64,000 nucleotides of DNA, from assembly GCF_009730915.1 (NCBI RefSeq), contig NC_052486.1, forward strand, positions 21,481,589 to 21,545,588, read 5' to 3'. How positions within the stretch are numbered: the first letter of the stretch is position 1; each line of letters opens with the position of its first letter. Origin of the DNA: Dioscorea cayenensis subsp. rotundata (taxonomy: Eukaryota; Streptophyta; Magnoliopsida; Dioscoreales; Dioscoreaceae). A program made the position numbers and the translations under genes. This document shows positions 11,872 to 23,723 of the stretch, piece by piece. The notes beneath the pieces were generated by a model. That model was given only the letters and a program-made list of their open reading frames with translations. It was not told the DNA's origin and made no database searches.

Positions 11872-12815
11872 TTATGAAATTTCTCTTATTCCACCATGAA
11901 GCCTTTAGCTTATCTTGCAGTAACGAGAATTTCTATGAAATTTCTCTCATTCCACCTCGAAGCTTTGGCTTTTCTTGGGGTAACGAGAAATTTTTCATGA
12001 TTTCTCTCATTCCACCTCAAGCTTTTGCTTTCTTGGGAGTAACTAGAAATTGTTTCATGATTTCTCTCATTCCACCTCAAGCCTTGGGCTTTTATCGGGA
12101 GTAACGAGAAATTTTTCATGATTTCTCTCATTCCACCTCAAGCTTTTGGCTTTCTTGGGAGTAACGAGAAATTTTTTCATGATTTCTCTAATTCCACCTC
12201 AAGTCTCGACTTTCCGGGGTAATCGAGAATTTTCTCATGAAATTTCTCTCATTCCACCCTCAAGCTTTGGCTTTTCTTGGGAATCAGAAATTTTTTTCAT
12301 AATTTCTCAATTCCACCTCAAGTCTCGACTCTGCGAACGAGAATTTCTATGAAATTTCTCTCATTCCACCTCGCTTTGGCTCTTTGAACGAGAAATTTTT
12401 TTCATAATTTCTCTAATTCCACCCTCAAGTCTCGACTTCCTTGGGGTAACTAGAATTTCTATGAAATTTCTCTCATTCCACCTCAAGCTTTGCTTTTCTT
12501 GGGGTAACGAGAAATTTTTTTCATAATTTCTCTAATTCCACCTCAAGCTTCGACTTTTCGGGATAACTAAGAATTTTCATAAATTTCTCTCATTCCACCC
12601 TGAAGCCTTTGGCTTTATCTTGGGGTAACGAGAAATTTTTCATGATTTCTCTAATTCCACCTTGAAGTCTTGACTTCCTTGGGGTAACAAGAAATTTTCT
12701 ATAAATTTCTCTCATTCCACCTTGAAGTCTCGACTTTCTTGGGGTAATGAGAAATTTTTTTCTCTAAGTCCACCTTGAAGTCTTCACACTCTTGGGGTAA
12801 AGAGAAATTTTTCAT
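11872..12815. repeat. Minisatellite, about 60 bp x 15-16
   Basis: A unit built around TTTCTCTCATTCCACCTCAA, GGCTTTTCTTGGGGTAACGA and GAAATTTTTCAT recurs about every 58-61 bases; anchor positions include 11942, 12002, 12062, 12123, 12184 and 12246. Copies differ by substitutions and short indels, and the edges are more degenerate. Each junction contains an imperfect palindrome (GAGAAAT...ATTTCTC), so every unit can form a small hairpin. Open frames in it are by-products of the repeat. Confidence 0.9.
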
Positions 12816-14289
12816 AAAAAAAATCAAACTCTCTCTTCAAACTCACTTTGAGGTCTTTTGACACTCATTGGAGTAAAAAAAAAGTGAAATGAAAAGAAGG
12901 ATAAAAAATTCCTTGAAGTAAAAAAGAGAAAAAAATGAAAAGTTCACAAAAAAATATCTCTCATCAACACTCTCAAAAAACTCAAAAAGAGAAGAGTTGA
13001 CAAAGATTTCTGAAGCTCACTTGGAGGTCTTTTTCGACACCCTGTTGGAGTGAAAAGAGGTGCAATGAAAAAAATACAAAAACAATCTTTTCTTGAAATG
13101 AAAGGAAGAGTAAAAAAGTGAAAATTTCATAGAGAGAAAAAATGATGATGAATAAAAAAATGAATGAAAATTTTCACAAAAAGAAGAAAAATGTTTCTCG
13201 TCAACACTCATTGAAAAAGTTGAGTTGACAAAGATTTTCCTAAGCCCAGTATGAGGTCTCTTTAAAAAAAAATGAGTTTGAGGTCCATTTTAAAATCAAG
13301 TCAAAATTATCAAGTTAATGACCTAACCATGTTAAAGGTCATGACTAAAAAAAAAGAAAAAAAATCAAATCAAATGGTCAAGGCTCAAAAGCATTGAAGA
13401 GCTAAGACCTAAATGCATCATGTAAACGACAAATGCAACTCTGAAGTTTCAAGGCACCAAGAAGCCAAAGACTTGAGGAGTTTCACAAGTCCAGGAGCTG
13501 GAGATTTTACAAGCGCAAAGAGTCAAAGTCTTCAGCGATAAAAGAAGCAAAAGTGGCCAAGTAGGCAACTCGTAAATGCAGAGTGGTCGCAGCTTGGACT
13601 AAGCTATGTTTCAAGACACAAACCCACATAAAAAAATCGATGAAAGCTACATCCATAAAGCTAAAAGGATCTTCTAACACACTTTCAGTATAGGAGCTAA
13701 GAGCGCCAGCTAAAAAATAAATTTTGAAGAGCATGATAGAAATAACTCTTTCTAAAAAATCTCTTGTTAAGCTCTCTTAGTGAATAGCTCTTTTCTTTTG
13801 TATTCTTGTCTATGATCATGTATTCGCATGCATCTTTGAAATTAAATATAAAAAAAAAATTATCATGTTTACTCAGTTACTTCTCATTCACACTTGTTTC
13901 TTAATCGGAGGTTCCCATGATATTGTCTGGGGTAATTAATATTAGGGGCTTGCCCCTAATAAGAGTCATGAACCCATAATCATCTGAAATATAAAAAATA
14001 AATAAATTTTGATTTGTGATCCATGCTTTTCACCCGGTTAATCCCTAATTAAAGGCCAGGTGGAAAGAAAGGAGCCCACATTTGCATAAATAAAATTTCA
14101 CTCTTTGCTTTGAGAAAAAAATAGTGTGATTTATCTATTTTATTAAAAAAATATTTTTATCCTTCTAAACAGATTGATGATGAGGCAATTTTCTAATTCA
14201 ATAAATAATTTTAGTTCTTAATTGAGCTAAAATGTCAATAAAATATATATATTTGTACAGTTAAATATATTATATTTATGTAATGCAGA
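12816..14289. other. Gene-poor spacer, repeat-flanked
   Basis: Degenerate continuation of the minisatellite motif to about 13250 (CACTTTGAGGTCTTTTGACAC and variants), then unique AT-rich DNA without coding character. It holds the short perfect palindrome at 13940-13961. Confidence 0.5.
13940..13961. other. Perfect 10-bp-arm palindrome
   Basis: TATTAGGGGC and GCCCCTAATA flank two T residues. Ten perfectly complementary bases with a 2-base loop suit a DNA cruciform better than an RNA hairpin. No linked gene or terminator context is evident. Confidence 0.7.
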
Positions 14290-14666
14290 GGTTTAATTTT
14301 TTCACGGATCACTTAACTATTATTTTATTTTATTTTGCTAATCGAACTTCAATTTGCATTAAAATGGTGACTCATCTTCTACTTTATTTCACTGGCGAAT
14401 CACTTGATTGATTTGGAAACCATATAGCTTACGTGGCACCTATAAAATTTGTGTCACTTTCCTATGACACATCAACTGTTCTGCTTAAACTGTATATTTT
14501 GAAGATTTTTAGGCTGCTACATCAGTTATTTGGTTCCCAAAATAATCGGGTCATTACCTAATGAAATAAAATTGAAAATAGTGAGCAATTTGATGTAAAT
14601 TGAAGTTAGGTTATCAAAATAAAATAATATCACAATTAAATTAAATGACTTGTGAAAAAATTAACC
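14290..14666. mobile_element. Foldback MITE in front of the fibrillin gene
   Basis: The left end GGTTTAATTTTTTCAC matches the reverse complement of the right end, GGTTAATTTTTTCACA. Similarity continues inward for about 75 bases on each side (for example ACTTCAATTTGCAT against the mirrored ACTTCAATTTACAT). Terminal GGT...ACC and long imperfect arms resemble Mutator-like foldback MITEs. No clear target duplication could be assigned. Its right end lies about 130 bases before the fibrillin ATG. Confidence 0.7.
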
Positions 14667-14794
14667 CCTATTCAAGGACTAAAATAAGATATAGCTCTAT
14701 ACCAAGGACCAATTATGAATTACAGTCAAATATAAAACCAGTTGATAATCCCGCCCCTTCAGCACTAGAACCACATCCACTCTCCCGCCCCACA

Positions 14795-16046
14795 ATGATC
14801 GTCTCCTCCGTCCTCCTCGCACCTCCTTCCCCCTTTCTCCGAAACCCTAACCCTAACCCTAACCCTAACCCTAGCTCCCCAATCCCTCCCAAACCCCACC
14901 GCCTCCCCAGACCCCCATCCTCTCAATCCCCCTCCTCCACCGCCCCCCTCCTCCCCAAATCCCTACTGCTATCTCTGATCTCCGACCAAGACCGCGGGAT
15001 CAAGACCCAATCCAACCCTTCCAAGCGCGCCGAGATCATCCAGGCTATCGAAGACCTCGCCGTCCTCAGCGCCGGCACCATCACCACCGGCCCTGCCCTC
15101 TCCGCAACCTGGCGGATGCTGTGGACCACCGAGAAGGAGCAGCTCTTCATCATCAAGAATGCCGGCCTTTTTGGAACCGCCGCCGGGGACGTTCTCCAGG
15201 TCATCGATGTCGGCAATGGTGTCTTGAATAATGTCATCACGTTCCCGCCTGATGGGGTTTTCTTTGTTCGGTCCTCCATTGATCCTGCGCCCCCTCAGAG
15301 AGTGAACTTTAAGTGATGATTTATTGATTTGGAAATTTTAGAATCTGGTTTCTTGTTTTTGGAGGTTGTATGTAACTTGTTGGATTTCTTCGTTTTTGAT
15401 TAGATTCACCAGTGCTGTTCTGCGGGGAAGTAATTGGGAGATCCCATTGCCACCGTTCGGGCAAGGATGGTGAGTTTGTTTCTTTTTGCCATTCAATGAT
15501 TTCTATTCAATTTCTATTTCAAATGATGTAAATTAAATTTATTTAATGGAATTTTATCTTATACTCATGTTGAAGGACAAACTACGAATTCAAATTAATG
15601 TTCTTCTTCTTCCTTGTGATTTTCAATAACATGAATTTGCTGGGAGTTATGCTGTAGAATTTGGAATGTTTCTCAATCAAAACAAGACCTATGATCTGTG
15701 ATGGAGTTTTTGATTACTTTCATTTATGTGTTTTTTGTTACATCAATTTTGTCGAATTTTGTTTTCTTCTTGTGGCTTATTGTTCATACCAAATTCATTT
15801 TCACATATTCTATGCAGATTGAAAATTATATATATTTTTTTGTCTTCCACTATGATGTACATGTACCTGCTTTTCTCATATTCTCTGAGTGTTAAAAGCT
15901 TTTTCCCAGCTATTTTGCTAAAATGTGATTGATATGTTATGTCAAGGTTTGAGTCAGTATACATGGATGATGAGATTCGAGTTGCTAAAGACATTAGAGG
16001 TGACTATTTGGTTGTAGATCGTGCTCCTTATAGTTGGAAAGAATGA
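14795..16046 (+). CDS. PAP11: Plastid lipid-associated protein / fibrillin (PAP11/FBN9 type)
   Basis: Three exons: 14795-15312, 15404-15469 and 15947-16046 (TGA at 16044), all with GT-AG borders; 684 nt, 227 residues. The ATG at 14795 is chosen because the open frame further upstream runs into a MITE. Residues 1 to about 60 form a Ser/Pro-rich chloroplast transit peptide with an (NP)n run. The PAP/fibrillin domain follows: ATWRMLWTTEKEQLFII, then AGDVLQVIDV, VITFPPDGVFFVRSS, and, across the introns, WEIPLPPFGQGW and RGDYLVVDRAPYSW. The C-terminal DRAPY motif and short total length match the single-domain PAP11/FBN9 group. Fibrillins bind lipids and hydrophobic compounds at thylakoids and plastoglobules. 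Exon 1 is very GC-rich and exon 3 is not. The family is certain; the subgroup is from recall. Confidence 0.9.
14842..14873 (+). repeat. Telomere-type CCCTAA repeat inside coding exon 1
   Basis: Five CCCTAA/CCCTAG units in a row (AAACCCTAACCCTAACCC and onward) form an exonic interstitial telomere repeat. In frame they encode alternating Asn-Pro in the transit peptide. Confidence 0.9.
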
Positions 16047-16517
16047 AATATTGGATGAGGTAATCTACTTATCTACCTTATTTTTTTCTCTGTTCACTCT
16101 TTGAGGTTATGTTTTGCACAAACTAAAGTTTTCTATTGACCAAAATGATAGTCTTCTCATATTTATTGCTCTGCATATGTTGACTATACGGATTTGTTTA
16201 TCTGGGTTATGTGTTTCTCGAGCTACAATTATATGTCAAACATCAGATTGTCAGTCAAACAACAATGAATTTACCTGTTGTAGCATGAGTAAAATTTCCA
16301 TTTTCACTAACCTTTGGTTTATCACTAGACTATTGCTCAAGTTAGATGATCTTTTCCTTGCTGGTCGTTGCCATATCTAGGTATCTCCTGGCAAAAGTGA
16401 GAAAAGTTAGCATGGTGATGCTACATATAAGACAGTGCAATTTAGAAGTTTCTACAGATTTGGGTTTTAATGTCAACATATGATTAAGCTGCTACATATA
16501 TGGATAAAAACTTGAAA

Positions 16518-16805
16518 CATGCTCCAAACTCACATGATTAGATACCTCTGAAATGGGATCTAAGAACTATTGAAAAATAAATAAATAAATAAATAACTGG
16601 GCTGAACTAGAGGAAAAACTATAACTATTAAACAAACTCACATGATCGGATACCTTTAAAATGGGTCCAATCATAAGAATTATTGAAAATTAAAAAAACA
16701 ACCAGGATGAACTAGAGGAAAAACTAGAAATATTCACCAGACATACATGACCAAATACATCTCAAATGGGCTCAATCATTTGTAAAAATTATTGAAAATT
16801 GGGAA
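16518..16805. repeat. Three diverged direct repeats of about 110 bp
   Basis: Three copies share CTCACATGAT or ACATACATGA, AAATGGG(T/C)TC(C/A)AATCAT, ATTATTGAAAATT and GAACTAGAGGAAAAACTA. The first also holds a short (AAAT)n run. They lie downstream of the fibrillin stop codon and no coding content is seen. Confidence 0.75.
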
Positions 16806-17079
16806 CTATGTAATTAGCACCTGAGGCAACTGTTATGTTAGTGATGGAAATGTGGGTAAAGACTAGCTCGGAACAAGACTATATACTAAACAATTATTGA
16901 ATATGCTGCTTGTGATTCTAATGATTAAAAATATATCTCACCAAGTAATTTGCAAACAGGTATACAACTCACCATTTAGACACTAAGAAATGGGTAGCTC
17001 CTCAAGCCTAGTTGCCAAGCTTTGAATAACATGTTCTATTTGAGACTGTGTGATGCGTTGCTTCTTATAGATGGCTGTA

Positions 17080-18874
17080 AATATGGTTCCAATATTCAAT
17101 TAGCTATTTGGTTGCCCATCGCTATTTAGCCTTGGTTGAATCTTTATTGGATTTTGATGGTAATGTTACTAATGTATTTCTTCTTAGTCTGTTTGCTTGC
17201 AATCATAAGGAAGTTGCTGAGTTTTTTGGTTGATTTATGTTATACAAATGTCCAATCTATGTATCAGATGAGGTGGCTTGGTAGGATGGGTGTGGCATTT
17301 CATGCTCAGTTGCTTCAGTTATGTACTCCTCATTTCTCATTGTGCTGATGCATGTTGATGCTTGATGTGTTTGAGATTATAGTGAAAACTTGAATAAAAT
17401 AATCTGATGACAGGATTGGCATTGTGAGCTTGATGTAGACTTGCAACAGTTGCAGTGCATAAATATGCTTGGATCTGCCAGAATTCTTGAAATTTCCATC
17501 GGAGATCTTTCAGACAACTGTACATTGTCTTGTATCAACCTTAGAAACCAAGCGGAAGCCTTGTATGCAGTAATTAGTTCAGTAGCAGTCAGGTCATTGT
17601 TGAGGTAAATGAATACATAAGCTTTTATTGTTCATTGATGTCGTCATGGTTCCTCACTTCTGAAAGAGATGTTCCATATGTTAGAAGTGGAGGATATTCT
17701 GTTAAGTTTTCAACCTGTCTTCCAAATCTAGTTGTGTAGTATTGTAAATCAGTTGTTCAAGAGATTCTTCTGCAATCAATACAATGATCTGGGGCTTTAG
17801 ATTTTAATCACTTGAATGATCCTGAGTTTGAGACTGTTTATGACTTAGATAAGTTACATTCTCATATTTTACAGCTGATTTATTATATTACAAGATGTTC
17901 ACATTTATTTAAGGCACAACAGGAAGAACACAGATGCCATTTGGAGATGGTATGTGTTATTTGGGGTCTAATCTAGACAACATTATCTTTGGCGTTTTGA
18001 TTGTGACATGAGGTTCTTAGTTAGCTTACTCATGAATCAAGCTTTAAAAACTTCTAGTTCCTATGACTTAGGTGCGTAGGATGCAAAGAAAAGTGATATG
18101 CGGATAAAACATGCAAATTTTTGTCACGTGAATTTTAACTCAAAGTCGATGCCTTTGGAATAAACTAGCATACCAGAACATCTACCTGTACCACCCAAGT
18201 AGCACACAATTGTTCGTTTGAAAGTCTAGGATTGATGATTTAAATCCAAAGATTGCTACAATTAATGAATTGTGTCCTTATTATTGTTTGTCTGCAGAGT
18301 ATAACGTAAGACATGGACGTACCATTACCGATATGAACTTTTTTTTGACATGGATGAAAAACTGGATATTGTGTATTTTCTTGGTACTTAATTGTCATTG
18401 CTAGTTATTGTAATTTCTTGCCGAATGCACGCTGTATTTGCAACAGATAATTGCCAGAAGAATGACAAGACTCAACATTCGAGCTTGAGACAGAAATTTA
18501 AACCTGAAGCCTTACTCAAGGTATGTACAGTGGATTAACACATGGTTAGTGCCTGTGATGTTGAAGCTCAATATAATCTTGTGAACCTGTTATGCTTTTT
18601 TTTTAACCTTAGGTAGATCGCTTTGAAGGTTTTACCTAACATATTACCCATGAGTACGATCACTTTTGAACCCAAATGCAATCACTCCAACGTTTTGTAT
18701 TTATAGTGTAGGTATGAAAATTTTCAAGTGCAATTACACTGACACCTTGAGATTGCAGGGCATTTTGGCCTTAGAGGTCTACTATTATCTACCTTCAACG
18801 GAACTTAAAAGTTTAAAGCCCAGACAAGAGGAGCATTGTGTAGTACACATATGTTGGGTATCATTTTTGAGCTA
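17080..18874 (+). CDS. Possible unidentified multi-exon gene
   Basis: Several plus-strand blocks have good splice borders and open frames but no recognised family. The best is 17414-17604, open throughout, reading DWHCELDVDLQQLQC near its start and CINLRNQAEALYAVISSVA near its end, bounded by ACAG and GTAAAT. Others are 17914-17949 (AAG...GTATGT), 18447-18520 (ACAG...GTATGT, with DKTQHSSLRQKFKPEALLK) and an open block after a GCAG acceptor at 18759 reading GILALEVYYYLPSTELKSL. An upstream block near 17100-17235 reads LDFDGNVTNVFLLSLFACNH. Joining them consistently in frame was not possible: the first two join, but the next gives a stop. It may be a real gene whose exons I cannot connect, or a pseudogene. 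Confidence 0.3.
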
Positions 18875-18879
18875 AGAAT

Positions 18880-21800
18880 AAAATACAAGACACCAAAAGT
18901 TGAAGCAAATTCTTGTGCCATATTAGGATTAAAATAGAAAGAAAATATTTCATGAATCAATCTCCATTAGTGCAGTACATGAAAGAGGGCTGAAAACCAC
19001 ATGAATCTGGCAGTGAACCACAATGTTCAGCCATTGAAGGTTGTGGGGACTAAAAAGAAAGAGATTCAGTTCCCACTTTGCAAATAGTGGACTACATGTG
19101 CTTCTTTGCAGGTGCAATCCAGTGGAAAGTGTGATTTTTTGTTGTACCCGGCTTAGCGAAAAAGAGGGGCTGCCATAAACACAACAAAAGGCATATCTGC
19201 ACGAAGATCCAAAGAGAAAAATAATACACTGGTTACATAATATGTTTTCTAACATGATCATATCAGAAATAATATCTCTTGTTTTATTGCAGGACTTGGT
19301 GACTAGTTGATTCATAGTATAATTTATTGTTTTATAGGTCAGAAAACTTTTATTCTTCCATCGCCTTAAAGAATTTGAAATTACATATATTTCTTCTGGG
19401 ATTTTTTTGTCTATATATATATATATAATGTGGAAACTTTATATAAAAGATTGAATATTTGTGCCCCTTATCCCAGGACTGGTAGCAGTGATGACAAGGC
19501 CTGTATGGGAGACAGTTGTGTGATACACTGAGCCTGGTCCAAACTCCCAATGACTGGCTTAAAAACAGGTTCGTCACACCCACCCTTTCCACTTGTCCGC
19601 TCACCTGGCTTTAGTGTCTTTTTGTTTGCCTATGCACATTCTGTTTTTTTACCAGCATTATTTTCCTTTGTCTCGCTTTCCAGTCTTCATCTTTGATATA
19701 TATGAACTAACATGGCATTAAATAACTAAGATTTAAATTGATAAAAGAATAATATTTGTATACTTAAATTTATATATACTATTTTTATAGTACCGCGGGT
19801 GCAAAGTTTTGAATCTGTGTTTATTCATCCACTGCTAAGGTACTTATCACTAGACTATGCTAATATTGGCATGTGAGGAAAAATTAGATAATTTTTAAGA
19901 ATCATCAGTGTTATAAAATAAATAGACCTAGAAGTTCACGGGTTGTAAGATCAGTATTTATGTTTTATGCTTATTTTTATTCCTATCATTTGTTAGCTAT
20001 AAGTGTATATATATATACACACATAGGATGCAAGCATGCTGCCTGACATGCTAGAAACAAGAGGCTTATAGGTCCTACTGGATAAGCATTAAAAAGACTT
20101 CTAAGAATAACAATATGGTTATGAACATGATCATTAATAATGATAGAATTAAAAATGGCTTTGTCTAGCTGCCTGTGGATGAAATGACAATCCACTCACA
20201 TAGGATGAGAACAAGCAACCTTTCCTCCCGTTCCTAGGGTTTCCTCCGTCACCACTTGTCGCTTGTTGTCCATACTCTGTCTCTTCTTTGTCTTCTATAA
20301 ATGGTGTCTACACAAACACATCTTGGGATAAAGTGCCAAATTGTGATTATATTAGTTGACACCACATTAATAACATGACACAGAGATTAGAGGACTTCGT
20401 ATTTTATATAATTATAATTTACTTTAATTGTTTTGACTTTGTTGAAATAAAAAAACTTGTATGTTATAATATGGTTGATTTGTTTATGACATATATAATT
20501 TGAATTTATCAACTAATTCAGTACTTGATAATATTATTTATAAATATGTGCAATTCAAGATATTAAAATTATCTCAAGTTTATGCTTATAAAACATTATC
20601 TCAAACTAAAGTTTATTGTTAAACAAACTCATTTACATATAGTGCTTTAGCATGTGCAAATTATATGGTAATTTTGAGTGTTTGAATAGAATTCTTCCCA
20701 CGGAAATGACTTTGATAAGAACAGAAAGAAATCATCTTAAATAGAATAGAAAAATATGCTTATAATAATTTAAACTTTTTAATAAAAAATAATATATATA
20801 TATATATATATATATATTGTCTATTTTCGTTTGTCTTTTTCCTTGAGTGTATGCATGTTTCAAACAACAAGATAGTGGAGAAACTTAGACGAGGGCTGAT
20901 TTTTTTTTTTCTTCTGTCATTTGTGAAAATTTGGAAAATGAAATTCTTACAATTTTTTTTTAAACCTCATTTTATTTCATCGCAAAAAGTTTCAAATTAA
21001 TAATTATTTATAACTTTTTATTTCATAACATCTCAGCGTGCCGGGCCCCTCCCACTTCATATATTTTCTTCTTTTTTTTTTCCCTTATATATGTATAATA
21101 AAGACCTTTCTCTGTCTTGTTTTCACTGTGTTTGCTCTTTTTCTATGTATATATAAAACAGTCGCTTTCGTTTCTCTTGTTTTCACTGGTTTATGTTTGT
21201 TGGTTTCCCATGTTTGGTCAAACGGAATAAGAAAAGGTTGGAAGACCGTCCATTTGTACTCTTTAATAATATATGCACTCCACCACAAAACACACACACA
21301 CACACACACAGAGTCACGAGCAAGCATCCATGGATGCAAACCCACCATTTAGAAAGAAATCAATATATGTGGACGTATTGGAGTAAATGACTCCACCCGC
21401 ACCAACTCCCCCTTTCCTCTCCTTCAATGCACCTCCCTGACCAAGTCTTTCCCCATTAAACTAGGTTGTGGTAGAAGCCATCTCCATTCATGTCTCACCT
21501 CTTATCACTAACCTTCTACATTCTTCTCTTGCAAATCTACATGTATCTTTCTTAAAGTGTGTGCAATTCACTGCATGCCTATAATGAAAATAGGCACAAT
21601 TGATCTATTATATAAGTGCACTAAAACTTCTCAACCATACGTGGAAATGTCTGCAATATTTGAAGTGCCTTTTGGTCCCCAACTTTGTGCTAACTTGATG
21701 TCCATGTAAATGTTGATCATATGATAATAATTCTGTTATTTAATATTAAATTAATAGTTTTTTTTTCTTTGATAAATGAGTGATTTTTCTGTATGATGTT

Positions 21801-22600
21801 ACTATAAATTATGATATGTTATGAACTTATGATTCTAGCTAGACATGATGTTATATTGCTATGCCAGCACTATTTAGCAATATGCAAAAATTAAATATTC
21901 AAAAAATCTTAAAAATGATATGGTAATTGACTACATAAGACAAAGGGGTGTTTTCTGCTGTAGTTAATGCATGATGCACGTCCACCGCTATGTATATATA
22001 CATACAAATGCTTACTTTGAAGCTAAGGAATTATGACCTCAGATGTACGTAGTATAGCGCTTGGAGATAATAAGGACAACTACGTTGCATGGTAGGGTCT
22101 CACTTAAACATGGAAGGGCATTAAAGTTATAACCATGATGTTAATGAATCAGGACACAGTATGAGATCCCACATTAGTGCACCCTACTTTGCGTAAGGAT
22201 TCCCAAGTGTACATGCTACCTATTTAATGTTAGAGGATACGTGGGAGCATGGCAACCAAAGACCCATTTTCAATCAACAAAAAGATGAAGCATATGAGGT
22301 TTGTGGATATCATGAAGGTCCTCCAAATCTGAATCTATTCAATGAACACTTATGTCCTCATTGTTTTGCCATTTCAAAACCCTATTATATATATATTTAT
22401 ATATTCATTGTTTCATTGCTAAACCCTAATTTTATACACACGCACTTACATGAAATTAACAAAACACACAAATATATATATATATATATATATATAATTG
22501 TTTATATGTCACATATAGAGTGGTGAAACTTGGAATATAGAGATAGTACATGAAAAGCTTAGTTTGGGAGAAAAGAACTAATATGCACATGCCTTAACAG
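18880..22600. other. Gene-poor spacer
   Basis: AT-rich with (TA)n at 20790-20817 and 22471-22495 and a (CA)n run at 21290-21310. A short open block after a TTTGCAG at 19104-19110 could be an exon of the uncertain gene upstream. A C/T-rich segment around 21390-21450 may be promoter or leader sequence, but no gene could be tied to it. Confidence 0.4.
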
Positions 22601-22616
22601 TAGGGCAGGTTATTGC

Positions 22617-23172
22617 TTAGCAGAGAACATCTTTGAGGAGCTTGTACCTGCGACCAGATGGCTTAGAGGAGGATGCTCCGGTGGTTGTGCTCTTCCCCTG
22701 CCGGTTAGCAACCTCTTCACGGTCACTGGTTTGTTTGATCTTGTCCATGCTTGAGTATTCAGACCGGCCTACGTCTTTGTGATCATGTTGAGCATGCTGT
22801 TTCTTGGAGATCATTAAATGAGTAGTGGTAGTAGTCTTACTAGTATTAGTTGCACATGCGTTGCGTTGCTCACTGAGACACCAGTCACAGATGCTGGAGG
22901 TGGCGGATTGGATGTCGTCGTAGTAGTTACTGCAGTACCTTGAAGCAGCGAAAGGAAAGAGAAGATCAGCAAGAGATCGATATAAATATATATTTAGTAT
23001 GTATGTATTTATGTATGTATTTGCATTAGTGTTGGAATTAATTAAGGGCATATATAGTATATATAGATACGTACGAATGTTGAGAGCGGTAGTGGCAACG
23101 CATGCACTGGAAGAGCTTGTCTTGGAAACCGACGTCGCCGCACATGCAACACACGGTGTTTATGCTTTCCAT
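22617..23172 (-). CDS. Small PHD-finger protein
   Basis: Two exons: 23172-23075 (ATG at 23172) and 22938-22617 (TAA at 22619-22617), donor GTACGT and acceptor CAAG, phase 2; 420 nt, 139 residues. Residues 8-53 form a textbook C4HC3 PHD finger: C8-x2-C11-x11-C23-x2-C26-x5-H32-x2-C35-x14-C50-x2-C53, with the usual Trp two residues after C50 (ICDWC). A low-complexity Thr/Ser/Lys linker and a basic conserved end, SGRRYKLLKDVLC, follow. Plant proteins of this short PHD type are presumed nuclear chromatin readers, but I know no defined function. The leader and promoter side on the coding strand is an extreme pyrimidine tract. Exon structure is firm because the finger is completed only after splicing. 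Confidence 0.85.
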
Positions 23173-23193
23173 GGTTTCTAATTTTAGTTTTAT

Positions 23194-23575
23194 GAGATGA
23201 GGAAGAATGATGGAGAAGAAGAAGAAGAAGAGGAGTAAAGAGAGGGAAAGGAAGACGGGGAAGAAGAAGAAGAAGAAGAAGAATAGAGAGAAGAAAGGAT
23301 GAAGAAGAAGAAGAAAAAGAAGAAAAAGAATAGAGAGAAAAGTGAAAGAGAAAAGGTGATGGAGAAGAAGAGGATGAGTACAGAGAGAAAGTGAAAGGAG
23401 GATGATGATGATGAAGAAGAATAGAGAAAGAGAAAGGATGAAGATGGAGAAGGATCCTAGAGAGAAAGAGAAACAGAATGGATGGCGTTGGACGTAGTAC
23501 TTGCAAGGGCAGGGAGATGGATAATAATAATAATAATAATAAGAAGAAGAAGAATAGATAGAGAGAGGAAGAAAG
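23194..23575. repeat. Polypurine/polypyrimidine tract upstream of the PHD gene
   Basis: Nearly 400 bases of GAA, GAAGA and GATGAT-type units on the plus strand, mirrored as CT-rich sequence on the coding strand immediately upstream of the PHD-protein ATG. Such tracts can form triplex (H-DNA) and often act as CT-rich leaders in plants. The long Ser/Leu frames read from it are artefacts. Confidence 0.85.
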
Positions 23576-23665
23576 GCTATTGTAGAAAAATAGAAGATGG
23601 TTGGAGCAGTAAGAGAGGATAAGCTGAGGTTTTTGGACTATGGAAACTAGAGTAGAAGGCGGTGG

Positions 23666-23721
<56 letters not shown>
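23666..23721. repeat. Compound (TA)n(GA)n microsatellite
   Basis: About ten TA units (23666-23685) run directly into about eighteen GA units (23686-23721), upstream of the PHD gene and in line with its CT-rich leader. Confidence 0.9.

Positions 23722-23723
<2 letters not shown>

Noticed and set aside
11872-12352. Frames in the minisatellite, or the array as a CRISPR
   Set aside because: Repeated peptide units come from the 60-bp repeat itself. Units are contiguous with no unique spacers, and the genome is eukaryotic.
14645-14794. Upstream start for the fibrillin gene
   Set aside because: The extra 50 codons lie partly in the foldback MITE; the ATG at 14795 opens directly onto a transit-peptide-like sequence.
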